A DNA stretch of 64,000 nucleotides from Kingella oralis (GTDB lineage Bacteria > Pseudomonadota > Gammaproteobacteria > Burkholderiales > Neisseriaceae): positions 62,001 through 126,000 of the forward strand of contig NZ_CP059569.1 of the NCBI RefSeq assembly GCF_014054985.1, written 5' to 3'. The notes under the pieces were generated by a model that was not told where the DNA came from, ran no database searches, and saw only the letters and a list, made by a program, of their open reading frames with translations. Below are positions 1 to 8,431 of this stretch, in pieces. Both the position numbers and the translations under genes were made by a program. Every line of letters starts with the position of its first letter. Within the stretch, counting starts at the first letter, position 1.

Positions 1-530
1 ATCAGGCCCACGGCAAATGAATGTTTCTCGTTGAATTTGAACGCAACGGCAGGTTCAAGCGCGATGCTGGTCAAGCCCAGTTTTTTGATGTTGTAGCGTA
101 ATACGGAGTCGTCTTGATAGTCGGTTTTCGAGCCAAACGGGATGTACATCCCCATGCCGAGCGTTACGCGGTCGTTGAGCTTGTATGCGCCGTAAACATG
201 GGGCGCGGCGGTGGTTTTGGTGATTTTGCCGCTGGTTGCGCCTTGCACGTTGCCGCCTTGGTAGTAGCTGGCTTGGGCATCGTGATATTTGAGCGCGGGG
301 GCAACGATGTTGATTGCGCCAGTGATTTCGGCTTTGCCGTCCAGATGGGTTAGGCCCGCGGGGTTGTAGAACAGGGTGCTGGCGTCGGCGGCTTCGGCTG
401 CGGCGGCGTTGGCGGTGCTTTGCGCGCCCACCGACTGCGTGCCGAAATGGTAGCCCGATGCGGCGGCGTGTTGGGCAATTGCTAGGCTGATGAATGCGGT
501 GGTGATTTTGATTTTGTTGTGTGTTTTCAT
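1..530 (-). CDS. fadL: FadL/OmpP1-family outer membrane protein (partial)
   Basis: Long-chain fatty acid porin family, an outer-membrane beta barrel that takes up hydrophobic compounds. The reverse strand opens with a signal peptide (MKTHNKIKITTAFISLA, cleavage probably after Ala-Ala-Ala), then the family's N-terminal hatch-like region with Gly-Tyr-His-Phe-Gly, Ala-rich helix and the hallmark FYNPAGL near residue 54. About 176 codons are visible and the 3' end lies beyond the left window edge. An in-frame ATG four codons upstream (position 542) is an alternative start; neither has a clear ribosome binding site. The family call is from motifs; the substrate is inferred. Confidence 0.8.
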   Translation of the reverse strand, partial: MKTHNKIKITTAFISLAIAQHAAASGYHFGTQSVGAQSTANAAAAEAADASTLFYNPAGLTHLDGKAEITGAINIVAPALKYHDAQASYYQGGNVQGATSGKITKTTAAPHVYGAYKLNDRVTLGMGMYIPFGSKTDYQDDSVLRYNIKKLGLTSIALEPAVAFKFNEKHSFAVGL

Positions 531-917
531 GTAGATGACCATCGTTTAGACAAAAATTTAGGCGGCGTGAAATTTTCAGGCTGCCTTAATCAGGGTAAAA
601 CTAGAAATATCATTCTAATGGGATTTTTGGGGGTTGTGTAGAGGTTTGTTAAGATTTGTTGGAAAAATTTTAAGTGATGGGGGGGTTTTGATGAAGAGGC
701 AGCCTGAAAAGGGGATGGGGCGTTTTCAGGCTGCTTTTGATGATGGAATGCGCGGGCAGATGAATGCGCGTTATGAGGCAGCCTGAAAAGCTAAATTATT
801 GTGCTTTCAAATTAAAAGCTCATACCAAAGGCAGCCTGAAAGCCGAAAATGGTTTTCAGGCTGCCTTTATGCTGGGCGATAGGGGCGATGGATGCGCTAC
901 GCCATTTTCAGGCTGCC
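531..917. repeat. intergenic DUS cluster with terminator-like hairpin
   Basis: No gene is visible here. The stretch holds several uptake sequences, including inverted pairs at about 698-737 and 827-868. The second pair (AAAGGCAGCCTGAAA and its complement around a 12-base loop) lies just after the stop of the ABC gene at 918 and could end its transcript. A further DUS begins within the TGA stop codon of that gene. The region 540-680 is AT-rich and probably carries the promoter of the FadL-like gene, but I could not pick out clear boxes. Confidence 0.6.
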
Positions 918-2462
918 TCACACCATTTTCCCCGTTTCCGCCGCGTCTTGTTCCAAATAATGAATAAACGCTTCTTCCATATTGGGCTGCCCGCTTTGTT
1001 TCACCAATTCGGCGGGCGTGCCCATCGCCAACACGCGCCCGCGGTGCATCAGGCTGATGCGGTCGCAGCGTTCCACTTCGTTCATAAAGTGGGTGGTAAC
1101 GAAAATGGTGATGCGGTCTTGGCGCGAGAGTTTGAGCAGGGTGCGCCAAAACATGGCGCGGGCGGCGGGGTCAACGCCTGATGTGGGTTCGTCCAAAATC
1201 AGCACTTCGGGCGAATGCAGGCAGGCGGCGGCAAGTTGCAGGCGCTGGCGGATGCCCAGCGGCAGGCTGGCGGGCTTGGTGTGTTCCACGGCGGATAGGT
1301 CAAAATCGCGCAGGGCTTGGCTGATGGCGGTTTTGCCGTCGGCGATTTGGTAGAGCTTGGCGTGCAGTTCCAAGTTTTGGCGCACGGTGAGCTCTTCGTA
1401 TAACGAAAAGGCTTGCGACATATAGCCCACGCGCTTTTTGGTTTCTATGCTGCCTGCGTCGATTGGCTCGCCCAGCAGTTTGGCGGTGCCCGATGTGGGT
1501 TCCAGCAGCCCTGTGAGCATTTTCATGGTGGTGGATTTGCCGCAGCCGTTGGAGCCGAGAAAGCCGAATATTTCGCCCTTTTGGATTTCAAAGCTAACGT
1601 GGTCAACCGATGTGAAGCTGCCAAATTTTTTGGTTAAATCATGCGCTTCCATCGCCAGCGGCGCGTTGGCTTCGGGGATAAAGGGCGGCAAAACCAAATC
1701 GGCGGCGTTGTCTTGCTTGTCTTGTGGCAACAATTTGATGTAGGCATCTTCCAGCGTGGCGGTGCCGAGCCGCTGCATCACCGCTTGGGTGGGCTCGTTG
1801 GCAAGCAGATGCCCAGCGTCCATTGCGAGCAGATGTTGGAATTGCTCGGCTTCATCGATATAGGCGGTGGCAACGATAACGGTCATGCCGCTTTGCTCTT
1901 GCTGCAAATCGTGCACGAGCTGCCAGAATTGGCGGCGCGAAAGCGGGTCAACGCCTGTGGTGGGTTCGTCCAAAATCAGCAAATCGGGGTTGTGCACCAA
2001 GGCGCAGCACAGGCTCAGTTTTTGCTTCATGCCGCCAGACAGTTTGCCCGCGGCGCGGTCGGGGAAGGGGGCAAGATTCGTGGCATCCAATAACCTTTGG
2101 ATGCGCGCTTTGCGCTCTGTGCTGCTCAAACCGAATAGTCGGGCATGGAAATCAATGTTTTCTTGCACCGTGAGCGTGGGGTAAAGGTTTTTGCCCAAGC
2201 CTTGCGGCATATAGGCGATGCGGTGGGACAAGTCTTGGCGGTCGTGCTTGTTTGTCATGTCGCCGCCAAGCACGCACACGCTGCCTGTTTGGATTTTGCG
2301 CACCCCTGCGATGATGGAGAGCAGGGTAGATTTGCCCACGCCGTCCGGCCCAATTAAACCCACGGTTTCGCCGCGCGGGATTTCTAGGCTAATGTTATCT
2401 AGGGCTTGGGTTTTTTTGTTGTAGATATGAGATAGAGTTTGGATTTGAACAGCGTGGGGCAT
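918..2462 (-). CDS. ABC transporter ATP-binding protein with two fused ATPase domains (YbhF-like)
   Basis: A 514-residue protein made of two ABC ATPase domains in one chain, as in YbhF and the N-terminal half of RbbA. Domain 1 has Walker A GPDGVGKST (about residue 38), signature LSGGMKQKL and Walker B LLILDEPTTGVD. Domain 2 (from about residue 270) has Walker A GSNGCGKST, Walker B LILDEPTSGVD, and the degenerate signature LPLGIRQRL that is usual in the second domain of this subfamily. Such proteins normally drive ABC-2 type permeases encoded next to them. Here the next gene downstream is a fadL homolog and upstream is the divergent arc operon, so the membrane partner is not in view. Substrate unknown. 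Confidence 0.85.
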   Translation of the reverse strand: MPHAVQIQTLSHIYNKKTQALDNISLEIPRGETVGLIGPDGVGKSTLLSIIAGVRKIQTGSVCVLGGDMTNKHDRQDLSHRIAYMPQGLGKNLYPTLTVQENIDFHARLFGLSSTERKARIQRLLDATNLAPFPDRAAGKLSGGMKQKLSLCCALVHNPDLLILDEPTTGVDPLSRRQFWQLVHDLQQEQSGMTVIVATAYIDEAEQFQHLLAMDAGHLLANEPTQAVMQRLGTATLEDAYIKLLPQDKQDNAADLVLPPFIPEANAPLAMEAHDLTKKFGSFTSVDHVSFEIQKGEIFGFLGSNGCGKSTTMKMLTGLLEPTSGTAKLLGEPIDAGSIETKKRVGYMSQAFSLYEELTVRQNLELHAKLYQIADGKTAISQALRDFDLSAVEHTKPASLPLGIRQRLQLAAACLHSPEVLILDEPTSGVDPAARAMFWRTLLKLSRQDRITIFVTTHFMNEVERCDRISLMHRGRVLAMGTPAELVKQSGQPNMEEAFIHYLEQDAAETGKMV

Positions 2463-2613
2463 GGGGATAACTCGGCCGCAAGAAAAAAGCGATTATAGTC
2501 GCGAGTTGGACGAGTGTCCAAAGGCAGAAAATGCTCGTATTTTTTACAAAATATTTACAAATTGGCGTGTAATTAAGCCAACTTAACAGTTTCCAACAAA
2601 ATCTTAATTCAAT

Positions 2614-2655
2614 TTGATTCCCATCAAGGTTTGCCAAGAGTGAGAGGAGTATATT
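2614..2655 (+). promoter_or_regulatory. FNR/ANR-type site and class II promoter of the arc operon
   Basis: A perfect FNR box TTGAT-TCCC-ATCAA lies at 2614-2627. A -10 hexamer TATATT sits at 2650-2655, which predicts a transcription start near 2662. The centre of the FNR box would then be at -41.5, the standard spacing for FNR-activated class II promoters. This predicts induction of arginine catabolism when oxygen is low, as ANR does for arc genes in Pseudomonas. An imperfect ARG-box-like TGAATAAAGATTTA at 2744-2757 could add arginine control, but that match is weak. Confidence 0.75.
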
Positions 2656-2730
2656 ACTTCACATAATAAAGAAATATTATGCTTTTATTTTTATTTAGGT
2701 TGAAGTTTGTATAGTTAGGAGCAGTATTTT

Positions 2731-2805
2731 ATGGTTAATTATATGAATAAAGATTTAAGTTTCCAAATAAATTCTGTTTTTTTGAGGAGTGATAAAAATG
2801 GCTGA
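2731..2805 (+). CDS. possible 24-residue leader peptide of arcD
   Basis: A short frame begins at ATG 2731, nine bases after a good AGGAG (2717-2721), and runs 24 codons (MVNYMNKDLSFQINSVFL...) to a TGA at 2803-2805. It overlaps the arcD start at 2798 in another frame, so ribosomes finishing it would end right on the arcD start. That arrangement suggests translational coupling or a sensing leader. There is no homolog I recognise and no arginine-codon run (one AGG only), so classical arginine attenuation is not supported. It may not be translated at all. Confidence 0.4.
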   Translation: MVNYMNKDLSFQINSVFLRSDKNG

Positions 2806-4255
2806 CCATAAGCTAAAACTGGGTTCGCTTACCGCCTTGGTAATCGGTTCAATGATTGGCGGTGGGATTTTCTCACTGCCCAAAGATATGGCATCGGGCG
2901 CGGAAGTGGGTGCGATTCTCATCGGTTGGGCGATTACCGCCGTGGGGATGCTGGCATTGGCGTTTGTGTTCCAAACGCTTGCCAATCGCAAACCCGATTT
3001 GGATAACGGGGTTTATACCTACGCCAAAGCAGGGTTTGGTAATTATCTCGGTTTCTCTTCCGCTTGGGGTTATTGGATTAGTGCATGGGTGGGCAACGTT
3101 GCTTACTTAATGCTGTTGATGAATACTCTGGGCTATTTCTTCCCTGCTCTCAAAACCACAATCACCGACCCCGTAACGCACGAAGTAACTTCCAGCGTAT
3201 CTGTTTGGGGTATCGCGTTAGCATCTGTTTTACTTTGGTCTATGCATATGTTGGTATTGCGCGGTGTGAAAACCGCAGCGTTTATCAACACCATCATTAC
3301 CATCGCCAAAGTGATTCCGCTCTTCGCTTTCATCATTATCTTGCTGTTCTCATTTAAATTAGACATTTTCACCACCGACTTCTGGGGTACAAAATCGCCT
3401 GATTTGGGCAGCGTGATGACCCAAGTAAAAAGCATGATGTTGGTAACTGTGTGGGTGTTTATTGGTATTGAAGGGGCGAGCGTTTATTCTGCTAGCGCCG
3501 AAAAACGTACCGATGTGGGCAAGGCAACCATCTTGGGCTTTTTGAGCGTGTTGTCCCTGTTGGTTTTGGTGAACGTATTGTCTGCGGGTGTGATGAAGCA
3601 GCCTGAATTGGCTGGTTTGGAAAACCCATCTATGGCGCACGTTTTGGCTCATGTGGTTGGTCCTTGGGGTGCAACGTTCATCTCTGTCGGTTTGGGTGTT
3701 TCCCTGTTGGGCGCGCTGCTGGCTTGGACGCTGTTTGCCGCCGAAACCCTGTATGTGGCTTCCAAAGACGGCACCGTTCCCGCCTTCTTCCACCGCGAAA
3801 ACAAAAATGCCGCGCCCATCAACGCGCTGTGGGCAACCAACATCGGTATGCAAATTTTCTTGATTTTGAACTTGTTCTCTGCGGGTTCCTATCAAAAAAT
3901 GGTGGCGCTGGCGACTTCTATGATTTTGATTCCTTACTTGTTCTCTGCCGCCTATGCTGCGCTTTTGACCGTGCGTAAGGAAACTTATGACAAAGACCCG
4001 CAAGATTTGGGCAAAGACAGCATCATCGCTTGGGTGGCAACCGTTTACGGTGTTTGGCTGTTGTATGCGGCGGGCGTTGAATATTTGCTGTTGTCTATGT
4101 TGCTCTATGCTCCCGGCACGTTTGTGTATATCTGGGCGCGCAAAGAAAACAAGCAAGTCGTCTTCTCTGCTGTTGAAAAACTGTATGTTGCTGCCGTGTT
4201 TATCGGCGCGATTGTGGCAGTGGTGGGTTTGGCACAAGGTAAGCTCAGCCTGTAA
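2798..4255 (+). CDS. arcD: arginine/ornithine antiporter ArcD
   Basis: Inner-membrane amino-acid exchanger of the APC superfamily (485 residues, about 12 to 13 hydrophobic segments) that swaps external arginine for internal ornithine. The N terminus carries the APC signature in helix 1, SMIGGGIFSLP. I place the start at ATG 2798, eight bases after GAGGAG at 2784-2789; a GTG at 2789 overlaps that ribosome site and is unlikely. It is the first structural gene of arcD-arcA-arcB-arcC, and its context with arginine deiminase makes the antiporter role strong. Confidence 0.93.
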   Translation: MADHKLKLGSLTALVIGSMIGGGIFSLPKDMASGAEVGAILIGWAITAVGMLALAFVFQTLANRKPDLDNGVYTYAKAGFGNYLGFSSAWGYWISAWVGNVAYLMLLMNTLGYFFPALKTTITDPVTHEVTSSVSVWGIALASVLLWSMHMLVLRGVKTAAFINTIITIAKVIPLFAFIIILLFSFKLDIFTTDFWGTKSPDLGSVMTQVKSMMLVTVWVFIGIEGASVYSASAEKRTDVGKATILGFLSVLSLLVLVNVLSAGVMKQPELAGLENPSMAHVLAHVVGPWGATFISVGLGVSLLGALLAWTLFAAETLYVASKDGTVPAFFHRENKNAAPINALWATNIGMQIFLILNLFSAGSYQKMVALATSMILIPYLFSAAYAALLTVRKETYDKDPQDLGKDSIIAWVATVYGVWLLYAAGVEYLLLSMLLYAPGTFVYIWARKENKQVVFSAVEKLYVAAVFIGAIVAVVGLAQGKLSL

Positions 4256-4341
4256 AGTGAGCAATTGAAGTTGTACTTTTCTGAAATGCTTTCGGGCGGC
4301 ATTTTCAGGCTGCCTGAGGGCCAGTCTTAAGGAGATTGATT

Positions 4342-5586
4342 ATGAAACCTGGTGTTTATTCAGAAGTAGGCAAATTGAGGCAAGTGTTGGTATGCTCCCC
4401 CGGCTTGGCGCATGCTCGCTTGACTCCTGCGAACTGCGATGAACTATTGTTTGATGATGTGCTGTGGATTGAAAAAGCCCAGCAAGACCATCTGGATTTC
4501 CAAAATAAAATGCGTGAGCGTGGCGTTGATGTGCTGGAAATGCACGATATGCTGGCTCAAACGTTTGAAAACAAAGAAGCACTCAAATGGGTGCTGGACC
4601 GTAAAATTACCGATAACAGCGTAGGCGCGCACGTTTCCCACGAATTGCGCTCTTGGCTGGAAGGCTTAACTGCCAAACAACAGGCAGAATTCTTAATTGG
4701 CGGCGTAAGCGTATTTGACTTGCCAAAAGACTTCCACAGCGATGCTGCTGATTTGGTTCGCGCGGCATACGGCAGCGCAGGCTTCGTTCTTCCTCCTCTT
4801 CCCAACACTCAATTCACTCGCGACAACACAAGCTGGGTATATGGCGGGGTAACTTTAAACCCGATGTATTGGCCGGCTCGTCGTCAAGAAACGCTGCTGA
4901 CCACAGCCATCTATAAATTCCATCCCAACTTCACCAAAGACGGCGGCGTAAAAGTTTGGTGGGGCAATCCTGACGTAGATTACGGCGCGGCCACTTTGGA
5001 AGGCGGCGACGTATTCCCAATCGGCAATAAAGTAGTATTGGTGGGCATGGGCGAACGCAGCTCCGCTCAGGCTATTACCCAAATGGCGCAAGCCTTGTTC
5101 AAACAAGGCGTGGCAGAACGCGTGATTGTGGCGGCGTTGCCGAAAACCCGCGCAGCCATGCACTTGGATACGGTGTTCACATTCTGCGACCGCGATTTGG
5201 TGAACACGCATCCCGACGTAGTAGGCGGCATTACCGCATTCTCTCTGCGCCCTGATTCATCTAAACCAAACGGTTTGGACATCCGCAAAGAAAGTGAATC
5301 GTTTGTTAAAGTGGTTGAAAAAGCCTTGGGCTTGTCTAAATTGCGCGTGGTGGAAACGGGCGGCGATGCTTATGCTACCGAGCGCGAACAATGGGACGAT
5401 GCCAACAACGTATTCGCATTGGAACCTGGCGTGGTAATCGGCTACGACCGCAACAAATACACCAACGCTCGCTTGCGCGATGCTGGTGTAGAAGTAGTTT
5501 CTATCGCTTCTTCTGAATTGGGTCGCGGTCGCGGCGGCGGTCGCTGCATGACTTGCCCCATCGTGCGTGATGCCGTTGATTATTGA
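4342..5586 (+). CDS. arcA: arginine deiminase
   Basis: Hydrolyses arginine to citrulline and ammonia, the first step of the ADI pathway, in the cytoplasm. The protein is 414 residues, normal for the family (about 410-420). The nucleophilic cysteine is at about residue 402 in the C-terminal RCMTCPIVRD motif; the FTRDN, LEGGDVF and HLDTVFTFCD motifs hold the other catalytic residues (Asp, Glu, His-x-Asp). AAGGAG at 4329-4334 fixes the start at ATG 4342 rather than the in-frame TTG at 4336. A DUS lies in the spacer after arcD. Confidence 0.97.
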   Translation: MKPGVYSEVGKLRQVLVCSPGLAHARLTPANCDELLFDDVLWIEKAQQDHLDFQNKMRERGVDVLEMHDMLAQTFENKEALKWVLDRKITDNSVGAHVSHELRSWLEGLTAKQQAEFLIGGVSVFDLPKDFHSDAADLVRAAYGSAGFVLPPLPNTQFTRDNTSWVYGGVTLNPMYWPARRQETLLTTAIYKFHPNFTKDGGVKVWWGNPDVDYGAATLEGGDVFPIGNKVVLVGMGERSSAQAITQMAQALFKQGVAERVIVAALPKTRAAMHLDTVFTFCDRDLVNTHPDVVGGITAFSLRPDSSKPNGLDIRKESESFVKVVEKALGLSKLRVVETGGDAYATEREQWDDANNVFALEPGVVIGYDRNKYTNARLRDAGVEVVSIASSELGRGRGGGRCMTCPIVRDAVDY

Positions 5587-5596
5587 TTTGCAGTAA

Positions 5597-5656
5597 TCGG
5601 CAGCCTGAAATGGGCAAGCCGTGTTGGCTGCATGATTTTCAGGCTGCCTGAAACCT
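5597..5656 (+). repeat. DUS pair between arcA and arcB
   Basis: Opposed uptake sequences at about 5600-5613 and 5637-5653 can fold into a stem-loop in the operon mRNA. The right one is the self-complementary form TTTCAGGCTGCCTGAAA. It could attenuate or stabilise the message between arcA and arcB, or serve only DNA uptake. Confidence 0.6.
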
Positions 5657-5690
5657 TGTTTTCCTTAACCTTGTTATTAGGAGTTTTATC

Positions 5691-6701
5691 ATGTCATTCA
5701 ATCTGAACAACCGTCATTTGCTGAGCTTGGTTCACCACACTGAACAAGAAATCCGCTTCTTGCTGGATTTGTCTCGCGATTTGAAACGCGCTAAATACGC
5801 TGGCACAGAACAACAAACCCTGAAAGGCAAAAACATTGCCTTGATTTTTGAAAAAACTTCTACCCGCACTCGTTGCGCGTTTGAAGTAGCCGCTTACGAC
5901 CAAGGTGCGCAAGTAACTTACATTGACCCCACTTCTTCTCAAATCGGTCATAAAGAAAGCATGAAAGACACCGCCCGCGTGTTGGGCCGCATGTATGACG
6001 CGATTGAATACCGCGGTTTCAAACAATCCATCGTTGAAGAGTTGGCGGAATATGCAGGCGTGCCTGTATTCAACGGCTTGACCGACGAATGGCACCCAAC
6101 GCAAATGCTGGCTGACGTTTTGACCATGCAAGAACACAGCGACAAACCTTTGCGCCAAATCAGCTACGCTTACTTGGGCGATGCGCGCAACAACGTGGGC
6201 AACTCTTTGCTGCTGATTGGTGCAAAATTGGGCATGGATGTTCGCATTGCTGCGCCAAAAGAATTGCAACCCACCGAAGAATTGCAAAAAATGTGCGCTG
6301 AATTTGCCAAAGAAAGCGGCGCACGCATTTTGGTAACCGACAACGCCGAAGAAGCCGTTAAAGGCGTGGACTACTTGTACACTGACGTATGGGTATCTAT
6401 GGGCGAACCTATTGAAGCATGGGGCGAACGCATCAGCAAATTGATGCCTTACCAAGTAAACACCAAATTGGTAGCCGCCACTGGCAACCCACGCGTGAAA
6501 TTCCTGCACTGCTTGCCTGCATTCCACAACTGCGAAACCAAAGTGGGCAAACAAATTGCAGAAAAATACCCAGAATTGGCAAACGGCATTGAAGTAACCG
6601 AAGACGTGTTTGAATCTGCTCACAACGTGTCTTTTGACCAAGCCGAGAACCGTATGCACACCATTAAAGCTGTGATGGTTGCCTCATTGTCTGGTTTGTA
6701 A
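5691..6701 (+). CDS. arcB: ornithine carbamoyltransferase (catabolic)
   Basis: Converts citrulline plus phosphate to ornithine and carbamoyl phosphate in the ADI pathway; the same fold also makes citrulline in biosynthesis (ArgF). The 336-residue length matches the family. The carbamoyl-phosphate loop STRTR is at residues 57-61, and the ornithine-binding HCLPAFH motif is near residue 274. A ribosome site TAGGAG lies upstream of ATG 5691. Position between arcA and arcC argues for the catabolic role; it may also serve arginine synthesis, since no second copy is in this window. Confidence 0.95.
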   Translation: MSFNLNNRHLLSLVHHTEQEIRFLLDLSRDLKRAKYAGTEQQTLKGKNIALIFEKTSTRTRCAFEVAAYDQGAQVTYIDPTSSQIGHKESMKDTARVLGRMYDAIEYRGFKQSIVEELAEYAGVPVFNGLTDEWHPTQMLADVLTMQEHSDKPLRQISYAYLGDARNNVGNSLLLIGAKLGMDVRIAAPKELQPTEELQKMCAEFAKESGARILVTDNAEEAVKGVDYLYTDVWVSMGEPIEAWGERISKLMPYQVNTKLVAATGNPRVKFLHCLPAFHNCETKVGKQIAEKYPELANGIEVTEDVFESAHNVSFDQAENRMHTIKAVMVASLSGL

Positions 6702-6710
6702 TATCCATTT

Positions 6711-6746
6711 CAGGCAGCCTGAAAGTAGGTTTTCAGGCTGCCTGAT
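6711..6746 (+). repeat. DUS hairpin between arcB and arcC
   Basis: TTTCAGGCAGCCTGAAA is followed after a few bases by TTTTCAGGCTGCCTGA, giving a stem-loop in the mRNA just after arcB. No T-run typical of a strong terminator follows immediately, so read-through into arcC is expected. Confidence 0.6.
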
Positions 6747-6781
6747 TTGCTTTTAAACGTATTTTTTTAAGGAGTTTCTCC

Positions 6782-7726
6782 ATGCGTATCGTTATTGCTC
6801 TAGGCGGCAACGCCTTGCTTCGTCGCGGTCAACCCATGACTGCACAAAACCAACGTGAAAATGTTCGCATTGCTGCCGAGCAAATTTCTAAAGTATATAA
6901 AGGCAACGAATTGGTGATTGCCCACGGCAACGGCCCACAAGTGGGCTTGTTGGCTTTGCAAGGCACAGCTTATTATCAACACGTTGATAACAAAGTGGAA
7001 GCCTATCCATTGGACGTATTGGGTGCAGAAACCCAAGGCATGATTGGCTACATGATTGAACAAGAAATGGGCAACTTGCTGCCCAAAGACGTGCCTTTTG
7101 CCACCTTGCTCACCCAAGTGGAAGTGGACAAAGCTGACCCTGCTTTCCAAAACCCAACCAAATTCGTGGGCCCTGTTTACGAAAAAGCAGAAGCCGAACG
7201 CTTGGCTGCGGAAAAAGGTTGGAGCATCAAACAAGACGGCGACAAATTCCGCCGCGTGGTGCCTAGCCCCTTGCCCAAACGTATTTTTGAATTGAATCCT
7301 GTGAAATGGATGCTGGAAAAAGGCGCGGTTGTGGTATGCGCTGGCGGCGGCGGTATCCCTACTTACTACGAATCCGAAGGCAAATTGGCCGGCATTGAAG
7401 CTGTGATTGACAAAGACTTGTGCTCTTCATTGCTGGCACGCGATTTGAACGCGGATATGCTGGTGATTGCCACCGATGTGGACGCGACTTATGTGAACTG
7501 GGGCAAACCCGATCAAAAAGCGATTTTTGAAGCGCATCCGCAAGCCTTCCGCGATTTGGACTTCCCTGCCGGCTCAATGGGGCCGAAAGTGGACGCAGCG
7601 TGCGAATTTGCTGAAAAAACAGGCAAAGTGGCTGTGATTGGCTCGCTGGCTGACATTGAAGCGATTGTGGCGGGCAAAGCGGGCACCCGCATCAGCACTC
7701 AATTTAACGGCATCACTTATCGTTAA
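6782..7726 (+). CDS. arcC: carbamate kinase
   Basis: Transfers phosphate from carbamoyl phosphate to ADP, giving ATP, CO2 and ammonia; this is the energy-yielding step of the ADI pathway. The 314 residues match the family (about 310). Visible motifs are the N-terminal ALGGNALL nucleotide-fold start, AHGNGPQVG near residue 47, the glycine-rich CAGGGGIP segment and IDKDLCSSLLA. AAGGAG precedes ATG 6782 at normal distance. The last 22 bases of the gene are repeated at the start of each unit of the following 639-bp array. Confidence 0.97.
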   Translation: MRIVIALGGNALLRRGQPMTAQNQRENVRIAAEQISKVYKGNELVIAHGNGPQVGLLALQGTAYYQHVDNKVEAYPLDVLGAETQGMIGYMIEQEMGNLLPKDVPFATLLTQVEVDKADPAFQNPTKFVGPVYEKAEAERLAAEKGWSIKQDGDKFRRVVPSPLPKRIFELNPVKWMLEKGAVVVCAGGGGIPTYYESEGKLAGIEAVIDKDLCSSLLARDLNADMLVIATDVDATYVNWGKPDQKAIFEAHPQAFRDLDFPAGSMGPKVDAACEFAEKTGKVAVIGSLADIEAIVAGKAGTRISTQFNGITYR

Positions 7727-7740
7727 TTGACCTGCCTAAT

Positions 7741-7788
7741 ACAGAGGCAGCCTGAAAACGGAATATTCTGTTTTCAGGCTGCCTCTGT
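7741..7788. terminator. DUS-based bidirectional terminator, unit 1
   Basis: A nearly perfect 48-base inverted repeat, ACAGAGGCAGCCTGAAAAC and its mirror around a short loop, lies between the convergent arcC and SemiSWEET genes. Copies recur every 639 bases (8380, 9019, 9658). It probably ends transcripts from both sides. Confidence 0.7.
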
Positions 7789-7792
7789 ATTT

Positions 7793-8059
7793 TTAAAACT
7801 TCACAATACTGGTAACAAAAGTAATCAGTCCCAAGAAAATACCGGGCGCGTTGGCGAGGACAACCGGCCAGTCGCGCTGTTTTTTCAACAGACCATAGGC
7901 AACCCACAGGGTGCAGTTGACTGCAGCAACGAGCGGTTGCAGCCAGTCGCCGGGTTGTCCGTTCAGGTTGTTTCTGATTTGCGGAATATATGAAACATAC
8001 ATCCCTACCGCAGTGAGCGCGGCAACAACGGAGAGGATTTTCATCTGTTTTTCGGTCAT
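7793..8059 (-). CDS. SemiSWEET sugar transporter, copy 1
   Basis: An 88-residue protein with three hydrophobic helices and the PQ motif (YIPQIRNNL) in helix 1, matching bacterial SemiSWEETs. These form dimers in the inner membrane that let sugars pass down their gradient. Length is right for the family (about 85-95). The upstream AGAAAG is a weak ribosome site. This copy converges with arcC. Identity of the sugar is not known. Copies 1-3 encode the same protein. Confidence 0.88.
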   Translation of the reverse strand: MTEKQMKILSVVAALTAVGMYVSYIPQIRNNLNGQPGDWLQPLVAAVNCTLWVAYGLLKKQRDWPVVLANAPGIFLGLITFVTSIVKF

Positions 8060-8293
8060 GCTTTTCTTTCTAATGGTTGGTAAAGGGTAAAACGTTTTTG
8101 TTTTCAGACAATGTTTTCAGGCTGCCTGAAAAGAAGTTGGGATATTCCGGCTAAAAAAGCACGATTCGCAGAATTTACGAAACATGCTTCCAATTGGTTG
8201 ATTGCAGATGCCTAACTTGTCGGAAAGCAAGGCATTTTAAGCAAATTAGGGTAGGAATTCAAGTTTCAGGCAGCCTGAAAACAGCTAACAAAA

Positions 8294-8325
8294 AAACGGC
8301 ATCTGCATTAAAACAGATGCCGTTT
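8294..8325 (-). terminator. terminator copy in unit 1
   Basis: A duplicated copy of the pilC terminator: a 12-bp stem AAACGGCATCTG/CAGATGCCGTTT, followed by a T-run on the minus strand. Here it lies upstream of SemiSWEET copy 1 and would insulate it from transcription of copy 2. Confidence 0.75.
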
Positions 8326-8431
8326 GTTTAGCGATTAACCGGTTAACGGCATCACTTATCGTTAATTGACCTGCCTAATACAGAGGCAGCCTGAAAACGG
8401 AATATTCTGTTTTCAGGCTGCCTCTGTATTT

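Noticed and set aside
5694..6659. A 321-codon frame on the minus strand
   Set aside because: Antisense to arcB; composition reflects the real gene, with repeated Phe/Val/His patterns typical of a shadow frame.
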